Source: Janibacter hoylei PVAS-1
Lineage (GTDB): Bacteria; Actinomycetota; Actinomycetes; Actinomycetales; Dermatophilaceae
Direction of reading: 5' to 3'
DNA: 64,000 bases
Assembly (NCBI RefSeq): GCF_000297495.1
Contig: NZ_ALWX01000014.1
Span: 1 to 64,000 of the forward strand
Below the pieces are notes generated by a model that saw only the letters and a program-made list of their open reading frames with translations, was not told where the DNA came from and ran no database searches. This document shows positions 51,448 to 59,937 of the stretch, piece after piece. The translations under genes and the position numbers were made by a program. Within the stretch, counting starts at the first letter, position 1. Every line of letters begins with the position of its first letter.

Positions 51448-52659
51448 ATGGCCCACTACCGCCAGGTCGGACCCGTGCCGGGCAAGCGGCACACCCTCTT
51501 CAAGGACGACGACGGGCGCATCTTCTCCGAGGAGCTCATGGGCGAAGAGGGCTTCAGCTCCGACAGCTCGCTGCTCTACCACCGGCACATCCCGTCGAGC
51601 ATCGTCGGGGCGCGACCGTGGGAGCTGCCCGACCAGACGCTCACGCCCAACGAGCCGTTGCTCCCCCGGCACCTCAGGCTCCACGACCTCTTCACCGACG
51701 AGCAGGCTGCCGGGACGGACGCGGTGACCGGTCGTCGGCTCGTCCTCGGCAACGGTGACGTGCGCATCTCCTACGCCCACGTCGGGCTCACGTCCCCGCT
51801 GTACAAGAACGCCATCGGTGACGAGTGCGTCTACGTCGAGCGCGGATCTGCGCTGCTCGAGACGCAGTTCGGCGCGCTCGAGGTCGCCGAGGGCGACTAC
51901 GCGATCATCCCCCGCGCGACGATCCACCGGTGGGTGCTGCGCGAGGGCGAGGCCGCGCGTCTCTACGCGATCGAGGCGAGCAGCCACATCGCCCCGCCGA
52001 AGCGCTACCTCTCCCGCTACGGCCAGCTGCTCGAGCACGCGCCCTACTGCGAGCGCGACCTGCGCGGGCCGACACAGCCACTGCTCGTCGACGAGCAGGA
52101 CGTCGACGTGCACATCAAGCACCGCGGGCGGGGCCCGAGCGGCATCACCGGCACGATCCACACGGTGACCGAGCACCCCTTCGACGTCGTGGGCTGGGAC
52201 GGCTGCCTCTACCCCTACGTCTTCAACATCCGCGACTACATGCCGATCACGGGCAAGGTGCACCAGCCGCCGCCGGTCCACCAGGTCTTCGAGGGCCACA
52301 ACTTCGTCGTCTGCAACTTCGTGCCGCGCAAGGTCGACTACCACGAGCTCGCCGTGCCGGTGCCGTACTACCACTCCAACGTCGACAGCGACGAGATCAT
52401 GTTCTACGTCGACGGCGACTACGAGGCGCGCAAGGGCTCGGGCATCGGCAAGGGGTCGGTCTCGGTGCACCCCGGCGGCCACGCGCACGGCCCGCAACCG
52501 GGTGCCGTCGAGGCCTCGCTCGGCGTGGAGTACTTCGACGAGACGGCCGTCATGGTCGACACCTTCCGTCCGCTCGACCTCGGCGAAGGGGGCCTGGCCG
52601 TCGACGACGGGATCTACGCGCGGTCGTGGACCGGCGGGCGATGGGTGGGCGACGCATGA
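51448..52659 (+). CDS. hmgA: Homogentisate 1,2-dioxygenase
   Basis: This is a cupin-type iron dioxygenase of 403 residues that opens homogentisate to maleylacetoacetate in Tyr/Phe breakdown. Family features: GDECVYVERGSALLETQFG, DYAIIPRATIHRW, GWDGCLYPYVFNIRDYMPI and the metal-site region YYHSNVDSDEIMFYVDG with VHPGGHAHGPQPG. It belongs to the shorter bacterial branch. The ATG at 51448 was chosen because the long upstream frame runs through the operator. It overlaps the next gene by ATGA. Confidence 0.9.
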   Translation: MAHYRQVGPVPGKRHTLFKDDDGRIFSEELMGEEGFSSDSSLLYHRHIPSSIVGARPWELPDQTLTPNEPLLPRHLRLHDLFTDEQAAGTDAVTGRRLVLGNGDVRISYAHVGLTSPLYKNAIGDECVYVERGSALLETQFGALEVAEGDYAIIPRATIHRWVLREGEAARLYAIEASSHIAPPKRYLSRYGQLLEHAPYCERDLRGPTQPLLVDEQDVDVHIKHRGRGPSGITGTIHTVTEHPFDVVGWDGCLYPYVFNIRDYMPITGKVHQPPPVHQVFEGHNFVVCNFVPRKVDYHELAVPVPYYHSNVDSDEIMFYVDGDYEARKGSGIGKGSVSVHPGGHAHGPQPGAVEASLGVEYFDETAVMVDTFRPLDLGEGGLAVDDGIYARSWTGGRWVGDA

Positions 52660-53492
52660 GCACCGTGCCCGAGCAGTTCGTCGCGTTCTTCGACGACGCC
52701 GCGACCTTCCCGCCCGGGCTGGCGCCCGTGTCGCAGGCCGTGACCGATCACGTCGCGCGCCGCTCGACGCTGCTCGACGACGCCGTCGGCCCGGCCGTGC
52801 TGTCGCTGGCGGACCTGCCGCAGGCCCAGCGGGTCGCCGCCAGCTGCGACCTCTCCGGTGGTCCGGTCGAGGTCTCCGTGGTCACGCCGGCGGGGCGGCT
52901 CGGCGAGGCCCTCAGGATGGCGAAGGGGGTGGCACCCGAGCTGCGGGTCGTGGCCGTGGAGCTCAAGACGGCCCCCGACGACCGGTCGGTGTGGGAGGCC
53001 CAGATCCGCGAGGCCGCGGCGGTGACCGCCCTGCCGGTCTACGTGGAGCTGACGACAGCCCAGGTCACGCAGGGCGCCCTCGACCTGCTGGCGGGGACCC
53101 CCCTTCGGCTGAAGTACCGGACGGGTGGCATCGAGGCGCACCTCTTCCCCACCCCGCAGGAGCTCGGCGACGTCCTCGTCGCTGCGGTGGCCGCCGGGCT
53201 GCCCTTCAAGCTCACGGCCGGGCTGCACGAAGCGGTGCGCCACACCAACGCCGAGACGGGCTTCACCCACCACGGCTTCCTCAACATCGCGCTCGCCACG
53301 CAGGCTGCGCGCGCCGGCGAGGGCCGGGAGGTCATCGCCGGCTGGCTCGCCGAGACCGACCCGGCGCGGCTCGGCGCGGCCGCGGCCGCCTCGGACGGGG
53401 CGTGGCGCGCCTCCTTCACCAGCTTCGGCACCTGCAGCGTCGGCGAACCTGCCGACAGCCTGCACCGACGTGATCTCTTCCCCGCGACCTGA
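52656..53492 (+). CDS. Unrecognised protein within the homogentisate operon
   Basis: I do not recognise this 278-residue soluble protein. The pattern VYVELTTAQ, PLRLKYRTGG, FPTPQELGDVLVAAVAAGLPFKLTAG, RHTNAETGFTHHGFLN suggests alternating strands and helices, perhaps a TIM-barrel-like fold. It lies between hmgA (ATGA overlap) and fahA (16-base gap), so it is coregulated with them. The operon lacks an isomerase for maleylacetoacetate. This protein could supply that step or a side reaction; this is inference from place only. Confidence 0.75.
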   Translation: MSTVPEQFVAFFDDAATFPPGLAPVSQAVTDHVARRSTLLDDAVGPAVLSLADLPQAQRVAASCDLSGGPVEVSVVTPAGRLGEALRMAKGVAPELRVVAVELKTAPDDRSVWEAQIREAAAVTALPVYVELTTAQVTQGALDLLAGTPLRLKYRTGGIEAHLFPTPQELGDVLVAAVAAGLPFKLTAGLHEAVRHTNAETGFTHHGFLNIALATQAARAGEGREVIAGWLAETDPARLGAAAAASDGAWRASFTSFGTCSVGEPADSLHRRDLFPAT

Positions 53493-53508
53493 CGAGAGGC
53501 ACGACTCC

Positions 53509-54687
53509 ATGACGACTGCGGCACAACGACTGTCGACCGAGGGCTTCGGGCCCGACAACCTGCCCTACGGCTCCTTCTCCCCCGCCGGTGGTGACCCGCG
53601 ACTGGGCGTGCGCCTCGGCGACGCGGCGATCTCGCTGCGCGACCTCGTGCCGGCCGTGGCCACTGCCGGCGGTCCCGCACTGCCCGTCGAGGTGGGTGAC
53701 GCGGCGTCCGGGAGCAATCTCGACGCCCTGCTCGCGGCCGGTCACACCGTGTGGCAGCCACTGCGGACGTGGCTGCAGGAGGTCGTGACGACCGACGGAC
53801 TCGACGGCGTCGTCGCGGCTGCGGCGACGCCCGTCGCCGAGGTGACGATGCACATGCCTTTCACCGTCGCCGACTACGTCGACTACTACGCATCGGAGCA
53901 GCACGCGACCAATATCGGGCGCATGTTTCGTCCGGACCAGGCGCCGCTGCTGCCCAACTGGAAGCACCTGCCCGTCGGCTACCACGGCCGCGCCGGGACC
54001 GTCGTGCCGTCGGGGACCGACGTGCCGCGGCCCAAGGGGCTGCGGCCGGAGGAGGGCGGGACCCCGAGCTTCGGCCCGTCGCGCCGCCTCGACATCGAGG
54101 CCGAGATGGGCTTCGTCGTGGGTGGGTCAGCTCCCGAGGGTGAGGTCTCGGTGGCGCAGGCCGCTGCGGAGCACCTCTTCGGTGCGGTGCTCTTCAACGA
54201 CTGGTCGGCCCGCGACATCCAAGCCTTCGAGTACGTGCCGCTCGGGCCCTACCTCGGCAAGTCCTTCGCCTCGTCGATCTCGCTGTGGGTCGTGCCGTGG
54301 GAGGCGTTGGCCGCTGCGCGGGTGGCGCCGCCCGAGCGAGAGCACGCCCTCGCCGACTACCTCGACGAAGGGGGCGAGTCTTGGGCCCTCGACATCACGC
54401 TGGAGGTCGAGCTCGACGGCGAAGTCGTCTCGCACCCGCCCTACCGGACGATGTACTGGACCGCGCCGCAGATGGTCGCGCACATGAGCGTGGGCGGCGC
54501 CTCCCTGCGGCCCGGTGACTTCTTCGGCTCCGGCACGGTCTCAGGCGAAGGGAGGGACCAGCGCGGCTCCTTCATGGAGCTGTCGTGGGGTGGCAAGGAG
54601 CCGCTCGTGCTCGCCGACGGGCGCGAGCAGCGCTTCCTCGAGGACGGTCAGACGGTCGTGCTGCGGGGGGCGCGCGCCGGGCGCTGA
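53509..54687 (+). CDS. fahA: Fumarylacetoacetase
   Basis: The 392-residue enzyme hydrolyses fumarylacetoacetate to fumarate and acetoacetate, the last step of tyrosine breakdown. It has the FAH N-terminal domain (LPYGSFSPAGGDPRLGVRLG) and the catalytic domain: YVDYYASEQHATNIGRMFRP, PVGYHGRAGTVVPSG, RRLDIEAEMGFVVG and LFNDWSARDIQAFEYVPLG with the metal-binding acids. It is the third gene of the hmgA operon. Confidence 0.93.
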   Translation: MTTAAQRLSTEGFGPDNLPYGSFSPAGGDPRLGVRLGDAAISLRDLVPAVATAGGPALPVEVGDAASGSNLDALLAAGHTVWQPLRTWLQEVVTTDGLDGVVAAAATPVAEVTMHMPFTVADYVDYYASEQHATNIGRMFRPDQAPLLPNWKHLPVGYHGRAGTVVPSGTDVPRPKGLRPEEGGTPSFGPSRRLDIEAEMGFVVGGSAPEGEVSVAQAAAEHLFGAVLFNDWSARDIQAFEYVPLGPYLGKSFASSISLWVVPWEALAAARVAPPEREHALADYLDEGGESWALDITLEVELDGEVVSHPPYRTMYWTAPQMVAHMSVGGASLRPGDFFGSGTVSGEGRDQRGSFMELSWGGKEPLVLADGREQRFLEDGQTVVLRGARAGR

Positions 54688-54780
54688 CGGGTCGGTCATC
54701 GACTTCGGTGAGTGCGTGGGGACGATCCTGCCGGCTAGGTGAGCGTCGCTCCCTTCGATGGTGCGGGATCAGCGTCGGCT

Positions 54781-55710
54781 TCAGCTGACGAGACGGGTCC
54801 GGGTCCCGACGACCTCCAACTCGGTGACGGGTTCGTCCTGGAGGTCCGCGACCGCGCCCAGGTCCTGCCAGGCGCCGCCGTTGACGCGGTACTGCCCGAC
54901 GAGGCGGGCGTCCACCTTGACCTCGCGCGTCCCGGTGCTGTCGTAGGTGTGCTTGATGTCGCCGTCGGGGTACCGCCCGCCCGCGCTGCTCGTCCACGAG
55001 GACGTGCTGCCGTCGCCGTAGTCGTAGCGGTAGTCCTTGGACGCGATCTTGAACTCGATCGACCACGAGAGGAGCTTGACCGGCTTGCTCACGTCGCCGG
55101 GTTTGAGGCCGCCCGCGCTCGGCCAGGTGGCGCGGTAGTAGGTCGGCAGCCCGACGAGGGTCTTGTTGCCGACGGGCTGCATCGAGGTCTTCGGCTTGGC
55201 GAAGGGCAGCTCGAGGAAGGCCTCACGGATCTGCGTGATCGTCGGCGTGGGCGGAGGGGGTGGAGTGCGCGGGATGGTCGGGTCGTTGATGTCGGGTGGA
55301 GGGGGTGTCCCCGGCAGGCAGGTCTGCTGAGGACCGAACCACTCGTCGGTACCGACCGGCCGCTGCCACACCAGACGCGGTGTGCCGCCACCTCGCATCC
55401 GGCAGTCGATGATCACGCCGCTGCACATTGGGTCGAGCCCTCCGCCAGTGCAGGTCTTCGATCTGGACTCCCATCTAACGGCCTTTGCGTCCACACCCAG
55501 CGGACTCCTGCCCCTTGACTGACCAGAGTGACGTTGCTGATGGCGTTCCTGAGAAGCGACCTGCCGCTCTACGGTGGCAAGTGTCCTGATCCGGTGGTTG
55601 TTCGTCTTGGGCATCGGCTCAGTCGGCTCGGCCCAAGCCTCGGTCGGACCCAAACCACCGCCAATCGCAAGACCGAGCACCAGCAAGAGTCGCAGTGCCC
55701 GGTACCTCAT
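54781..55710 (-). CDS. Secreted PKD-like protein B
   Basis: The 309-residue protein has a signal peptide (MRYRALRLLLVLGLAIGG...AWA), a Cys-containing middle (KTCTGGGLDPMCSGVIIDC), a Pro-rich hinge (TPPPPPTPTITQ) and a C-terminal PKD-type domain (ASKDYRYDYGDGSTSSWTSS, YPDGDIKHTYDSTGTREVKV, LVGQYRVNGGAWQDLG). It is a clear paralogue of the protein at 41001-41962 and, unlike it, reads in one frame. It is coupled to the upstream DUF6318 gene by a 4-base overlap. Likely a cell-surface or exported partner of that lipoprotein. Confidence 0.8.
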   Translation of the reverse strand: MRYRALRLLLVLGLAIGGGLGPTEAWAEPTEPMPKTNNHRIRTLATVERQVASQERHQQRHSGQSRGRSPLGVDAKAVRWESRSKTCTGGGLDPMCSGVIIDCRMRGGGTPRLVWQRPVGTDEWFGPQQTCLPGTPPPPDINDPTIPRTPPPPPTPTITQIREAFLELPFAKPKTSMQPVGNKTLVGLPTYYRATWPSAGGLKPGDVSKPVKLLSWSIEFKIASKDYRYDYGDGSTSSWTSSAGGRYPDGDIKHTYDSTGTREVKVDARLVGQYRVNGGAWQDLGAVADLQDEPVTELEVVGTRTRLVS

Positions 55711-56342
55711 GTGAGAGCCAACAGATCGACCACAGTCCAGGTTGCACCCCGCTTGTCGAGGTACACAATGAGGTCGTAACTAACGGGGTCAACGCTCGAA
55801 ACAGCCTTGCCGGACTTGTCCAGCATCTCGTAGGCCGCGTCATCTACCTCGAGGGTGACAGCCTTCTCCGACTTCCCATCGGTCTCGTCCGTCGACGTGC
55901 TGGACCTGATCGAAATCGGATTGCGATCGGCGCGTTGCCCCTTCCTCTTCTCCGCTTCGACCGTGCCGACATACTCGTCGCAAGGCAGGCAATCGGAGGA
56001 CAGCTCCTTCAAATGAGTGGTGTCGGAGGCCTCCAGCGCACGTCCAGTCTCAGACCAATAGTGCTCGGCAAACGCGACCGCACCCTCATCCGTGTGCTTC
56101 TTCGCCTCCGCCGGGATCTCGGGGGCATCACCCTTCGCACTGGTCGACGACGAACTGCTCCCAGAGCTCGACGACGAGCTCGCACTCGACGCCCCCGACG
56201 AACCCGTCGAGCTCGACGGGTCCCGCGGCTCGATGGTCATCGTGTCGGAGCCATCGGGCTCGTCATCCCCGCAACCGGACAGCCCACCCACGGCCAATGC
56301 CAGGGCACTCAGCAGGACAGCAGGACGTCGGACAGCGCGCAC
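55707..56342 (-). CDS. DUF6318-family lipoprotein 3
   Basis: The 211-residue lipoprotein has the lipobox LSGC, a Ser/Asp-rich linker (~38-70) and a DUF6318 domain: FAEHYWSETGRALEASDTTHLKEL, the Cys pair DCLPCDEYVG and the terminal RGATWTVVDLLALT. It starts with GTG and heads a two-gene unit with PKD-like protein B, the same layout as at 40375-41962. TAGTGT on the minus strand (56393-56388) may be its -10. Confidence 0.82.
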   Translation of the reverse strand: MRAVRRPAVLLSALALAVGGLSGCGDDEPDGSDTMTIEPRDPSSSTGSSGASSASSSSSSGSSSSSTSAKGDAPEIPAEAKKHTDEGAVAFAEHYWSETGRALEASDTTHLKELSSDCLPCDEYVGTVEAEKRKGQRADRNPISIRSSTSTDETDGKSEKAVTLEVDDAAYEMLDKSGKAVSSVDPVSYDLIVYLDKRGATWTVVDLLALT

Positions 56343-56403
56343 GTGGATCCTTCCCCGGGCCCGTCACCCGGGCCCTCTCGACGATCCACACTAGAGAAAA
56401 TGC

Positions 56404-56419
56404 CGAGGTTCGCACCTCG
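56404..56419. promoter_or_regulatory. Inverted repeat CGAGGT-N4-ACCTCG
   Basis: This perfect 6-bp inverted repeat lies between the divergent DUF6318 gene 3 and the MFS gene, just upstream of the TAGTGT -10 candidate. It may be an operator for either. No regulator is nearby. Confidence 0.35.
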
Positions 56420-56481
56420 AGTTGTCCACAGGGCGGAGCCACCCACCATCCACCGCCAGCCCCACCGTCGGCACCTCGGTC

Positions 56482-56487
56482 TACATT
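56482..56487 (+). promoter_or_regulatory. -10 element TACATT of leaderless MFS gene
   Basis: TACATT ends 6 bases before GTG 56494. The spacing puts the transcription start on the start codon, and no ribosome site is present. Confidence 0.5.
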
Positions 56488-56493
56488 GACGCG

Positions 56494-57840
56494 GTGACGA
56501 CGACCCAACGCCTCCACGCACTGCTCATCACACGTGACCTCGACGCGGAGGCCGAGCTCCCCGACGACGTGCGGCGGGACGTGCCGGGCAACTCCCTTCG
56601 TCTCGTCGGAGCCAACGCGCTCCAGTCCTCGGGCGACCAAGCGGTCAGCGCCTCGACGGTCCTCCCGTGGCTCTTCCACGCCATCGGCGTGCCCGCCGCG
56701 CTCACCGGTGCACTCGTCCCCATCCGCGAGTCGGGGTCGATGCTCCCCCAGGCGCTGCTCACCCCCTTCGTCGTGCGGGTCCGCAGTCGCAAACTCGTCA
56801 CCGTCGCCGGCGCACTCGTCCAGGCCGCGGCCGTCGCCGTCATGGCCGCGACCGCCGCGCTCGGCAGCGGGCTGGCCGCCGGACTCACGATCCTCGTCGC
56901 GCTCACCGTCTTTTCCCTCGGCCGGTGCCTGACGTCGATCGCCTCGAAGGACGTGCAGGCCAGGGTCGTGCCGAAGGGAGAGCGCGGCCAGATCAACGGC
57001 CTCGCCACCACCGCCTCCGGGCTCGTCGCCATCACCCTCGGGCTGGCGGTCCGCGCCCTCGGCGAAGACCTCGATGCACAGACCCTCGCCGCGATCCTCG
57101 GGGCCGGCGCCGTGCTCTGGGTGCTCGTCGCCGGTGTGTGGGCGAGCGTGCGGGAGCCGGTGACCCTTCGAGACGGCGCTGGCGCGCCTCCTCAGGGACC
57201 GGACAGCGACGGGGCAGACGACGGGCAGAACTGGTTCGCCGAGACGATCACGCTGCTGCGGGAGGACGCGACCTTCCGCAACTTCGTCACCGTCCGCAGC
57301 TTCCTGCTCGTCTCCTCGCTCAGCCCGCCCTTCATCGTCACCCTCGCCGTGCAGGCCGGCGCGCCGGCGCTCACCGGCCTCGGCGGCTTCATCATCGCGT
57401 CGGGGCTGGCCTCGCTGCTCGGCGGTCGCACCTTCGGGCGCATGGCCGACCGCTCGAGCAAGCGGCTCATGACCTTCGGCGCCGCCCTCGCCTCGCTGGT
57501 GCTCGTCACGCTCGTCCTCCTCGACACCACGCTCGACCTCGACGGCGGCAGCCTGCTCACCTACGCCGTCTTCGTCACCGCCTACTTCCTCGTGACACTG
57601 CTCCACACCGGCGTGCGTGTCGGGCGCAAGACCTATGTCGTCGACATGGCCGAGGGCGACCAGCGCACCACCTACGTCGCCGTCTCCAACTCGGCGATGG
57701 GCCTGGTGCTCCTCGTCGTCGGTGCCGTCAGCTCCGCGATCGCCGGCTGGAGCATCATCGGGACGCTGCTCTTCCTCGCCGCCCTCGGCGTGCTCGGGGT
57801 CATCTCGTCCCGACGCCTCCCCGACGTCGAGCAGGCCTGA
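56494..57840 (+). CDS. MFS-type transporter with repeat-encoded loop
   Basis: This MFS-like membrane protein has 448 residues and about 11-12 hydrophobic helices; LTGALVPIRESGSMLPQALL and FGRMADRSSKRLM resemble a poorly studied MFS branch. The central loop (~225-237) reads LRDGAGAPPQGPD and is encoded by a palindromic repeat identical to one in the ARH gene, so it is an acquired insert tolerated between the two halves. The substrate is unknown. It precedes kynA by 34 bases, but kynA has its own leaderless promoter. Confidence 0.75.
   Translation: MTTTQRLHALLITRDLDAEAELPDDVRRDVPGNSLRLVGANALQSSGDQAVSASTVLPWLFHAIGVPAALTGALVPIRESGSMLPQALLTPFVVRVRSRKLVTVAGALVQAAAVAVMAATAALGSGLAAGLTILVALTVFSLGRCLTSIASKDVQARVVPKGERGQINGLATTASGLVAITLGLAVRALGEDLDAQTLAAILGAGAVLWVLVAGVWASVREPVTLRDGAGAPPQGPDSDGADDGQNWFAETITLLREDATFRNFVTVRSFLLVSSLSPPFIVTLAVQAGAPALTGLGGFIIASGLASLLGGRTFGRMADRSSKRLMTFGAALASLVLVTLVLLDTTLDLDGGSLLTYAVFVTAYFLVTLLHTGVRVGRKTYVVDMAEGDQRTTYVAVSNSAMGLVLLVVGAVSSAIAGWSIIGTLLFLAALGVLGVISSRRLPDVEQA
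57164..57202. repeat. 39-bp palindromic-type repeat, second copy
   Basis: This copy is identical, inverted, to 35639-35677. In both places the same peptide (LRDGAGAPPQGPD) results, so frame and strand relative to the host gene are the same. Confidence 0.75.
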
Positions 57841-57862
57841 CCTGACCGCGGGCCGCAGCGCC

Positions 57863-57868
57863 TAGTCT
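57863..57868 (+). promoter_or_regulatory. -10 element TAGTCT of leaderless kynA
   Basis: TAGTCT ends 6 bases before GTG 57875; no Shine-Dalgarno sequence lies between. This makes the GTG both transcription and translation start. Confidence 0.5.
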
Positions 57869-57874
57869 GAGGCG

Positions 57875-58717
57875 GTGACCGGCAACACACGAGACATCGA
57901 GGCAGGCGTTCACCGCGATTTCCGTGAGGAGATGTCCTACGGGTCCTACCTGGCCCTCGACACGCTCCTCGACGCGCAGCACCCCATGAGCGAGCACCAC
58001 GACGAGATGCTCTTCATCGTCCAGCACCAGACCTGCGAGCTGTGGCTCAAGCTCGTGCTCCACGAGACCCGCTCGGCCATGGAGCTGCTCGCCGCCGACG
58101 AGATGCGCATCGCCCTCAAGCGCATCGCCCGCGTCAAGCACATCCAGCGCACGCTGACCGACCAGTGGTCCGTGCTCGCGACGCTGACCCCGACGGAGTA
58201 CCAGGAGTTTCGCCCCTACCTCGGCCACGCCTCGGGCTTCCAGTCCTGGCAGTACCGCGCCGTCGAGTTCGCCCTCGGCAACAAGCACGCCGGCATGCTG
58301 CCCGTCCACACCACCGACCCCGAGGCCCACGCGGTGCTCAGCGAGCTGCTTGAGGCGCCGAGCCTCTACGACGAGTTCCTCCGCTACCTGTCACGCCGCG
58401 GCTACCCGATCCCCACCAGGGTCCTCGAGCGCGACGTCACGACCGCGCACGAGCTCAACGCCGAGCTCGTCGCCGTCCTCACCGACATCTACCGCGACGC
58501 CGAGCAGCACTGGGACGTCTACGAGGCCTGCGAAGAGCTCGTCGACCTCGAGGACAACTTCCAGCTGTGGCGCTTCCGCCACCTCAAGACGGTGCAGCGC
58601 ACCATCGGCATGAAGACCGGCACCGGCGGCAGCTCCGGCGTCGGATTCCTCCAGCGAGCGCTCGACCTCACCTTCTTCCCCGAGCTCTTCGCCGTGCGGA
58701 CGGAGATCGGCGCATGA
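57875..58717 (+). CDS. kynA: Tryptophan 2,3-dioxygenase
   Basis: This is a heme dioxygenase of 280 residues that turns L-tryptophan into N-formylkynurenine. Signature stretches are SYGSYLALDTLLDAQHPMSE, HDEMLFIVQHQTCELWLKLV, FRPYLGHASGFQSWQYRAVE and the C-terminal MKTGTGGSSGVGFLQRAL. The gene overlaps kynU by ATGA. With kynU and the hydrolase nearby it completes the route to anthranilate. Confidence 0.95.
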   Translation: MTGNTRDIEAGVHRDFREEMSYGSYLALDTLLDAQHPMSEHHDEMLFIVQHQTCELWLKLVLHETRSAMELLAADEMRIALKRIARVKHIQRTLTDQWSVLATLTPTEYQEFRPYLGHASGFQSWQYRAVEFALGNKHAGMLPVHTTDPEAHAVLSELLEAPSLYDEFLRYLSRRGYPIPTRVLERDVTTAHELNAELVAVLTDIYRDAEQHWDVYEACEELVDLEDNFQLWRFRHLKTVQRTIGMKTGTGGSSGVGFLQRALDLTFFPELFAVRTEIGA

Positions 58718-59934
58718 CCACCGACCTGCGGACCCGTGCCGCCGAGCTCGACGCGAGTGACCCCCTTCGTCACACACGTGACCTCTACCTGCCGTCGGCG
58801 GGCCTCGTGGCCTACCTCGACGGCAACTCCCTCGGACGGCCGCTGCGGGCCACCGCCGAGCGGATCACCCGGCTCGTCGAGCACGACTGGGCCGACCGCC
58901 TGATCCGCTCGTGGGACGAGCAGTGGATGCAGCTGCCGCTGCGCCTCGGTGACCGCATCGGTGAGGTCTGCCTCGGCGCCGCCCCAGGCCAGACCGTCGT
59001 CGGCGACTCGACGACCGTCATGCTCTACAAGCTGCTGCGAGCGGCGGTCGCCGCCGCCGGCCCGCAGCGCCCCGAGATCGTCCTCGACACCGAAAACTTC
59101 CCCACCGACCGCTACGTCGCCGAGGGCATCGCGGCCGAGACCGGTGCCGAGCTCGTGTGGCTCGAGCCGGACCCGGCGAAGGGGGTCACCCCCGACCTCG
59201 TCGCCTCCGCCCTGACCGACCGCACCGGTGTCGTCCTGCTCTCCCACGTCGCGTACAAGTCGGCATGGATCGCCGACCTGCCCGAGATCACCCGGCTCGC
59301 GCACGAGGCTGGCGCCCTCGTGCTGTGGGACATGTGCCACTCCGTCGGCGTCGTCGCCAGCGACCTCGACGCGCACGGCGTCGACCTCGCGGTCGGGTGC
59401 ACCTACAAGTTCCTCGGTGGCGGGCCGGGTGCGCCCGCCTTCGGCTACGTGGCTGCGCGCCACCAGGACCGGCTGCGGCAGCCCATCCAGGGCTGGATGG
59501 GACACGCCGCTCCCTTCGTCATGGGGCCCGGCTACGAGGCGGGCGCGGGGATGCGCGGCTTCATCTCCGGCACTCCCCCGGTGCTCGGCATGGTCGGCAT
59601 CGAGGACACCGTCGACCTCATCGAGTCGGTGGGTCTGGGAGCGGTGCGGGACAAGGCTGCTGGCCTCGGTCGCTTCGTCATCGCGGCCGTCGACGAGCGA
59701 CTGGCCCGGCTGGGGGTGCGGCTCGTCTCTCCCCGCGAAGACGCCACGCGAGGGGGCCACGTGACCATCGCGCACGAGGACTTCCGCGAGGTCTACCGGG
59801 CGCTGTGGGACGACGACGTCGTCCCCGACTTCCGCGAGCCCGACGGGATCCGGCTCGGGCTCTCGCCCCTCAACACGTCGTACGGCGAGGTGGCCGAGGC
59901 GCTGCTGCGGATCGAGGCGGCACTCACCCGCTGA
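58714..59934 (+). CDS. kynU: Kynureninase
   Basis: This PLP enzyme of 406 residues cleaves kynurenine to anthranilate and alanine. It shows VAYLDGNSLGRPLRAT, LDTENFPTDRYV, WDMCHSVGVVASDL and the PLP-lysine region GCTYKFLGGGPGAPAFGYV. It overlaps kynA at its start. The stop is followed 3 bases later by the convergent hydrolase gene. Confidence 0.94.
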   Translation: MTTDLRTRAAELDASDPLRHTRDLYLPSAGLVAYLDGNSLGRPLRATAERITRLVEHDWADRLIRSWDEQWMQLPLRLGDRIGEVCLGAAPGQTVVGDSTTVMLYKLLRAAVAAAGPQRPEIVLDTENFPTDRYVAEGIAAETGAELVWLEPDPAKGVTPDLVASALTDRTGVVLLSHVAYKSAWIADLPEITRLAHEAGALVLWDMCHSVGVVASDLDAHGVDLAVGCTYKFLGGGPGAPAFGYVAARHQDRLRQPIQGWMGHAAPFVMGPGYEAGAGMRGFISGTPPVLGMVGIEDTVDLIESVGLGAVRDKAAGLGRFVIAAVDERLARLGVRLVSPREDATRGGHVTIAHEDFREVYRALWDDDVVPDFREPDGIRLGLSPLNTSYGEVAEALLRIEAALTR

Positions 59935-59937
59935 GGG

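Noticed and set aside
56263-57606. 447-codon minus-strand frame opposite the MFS gene
   Set aside because: It has runs of Glu, Gly and Asp typical of antisense GC-rich DNA. The plus frame has hydrophobic helices and a leaderless promoter.
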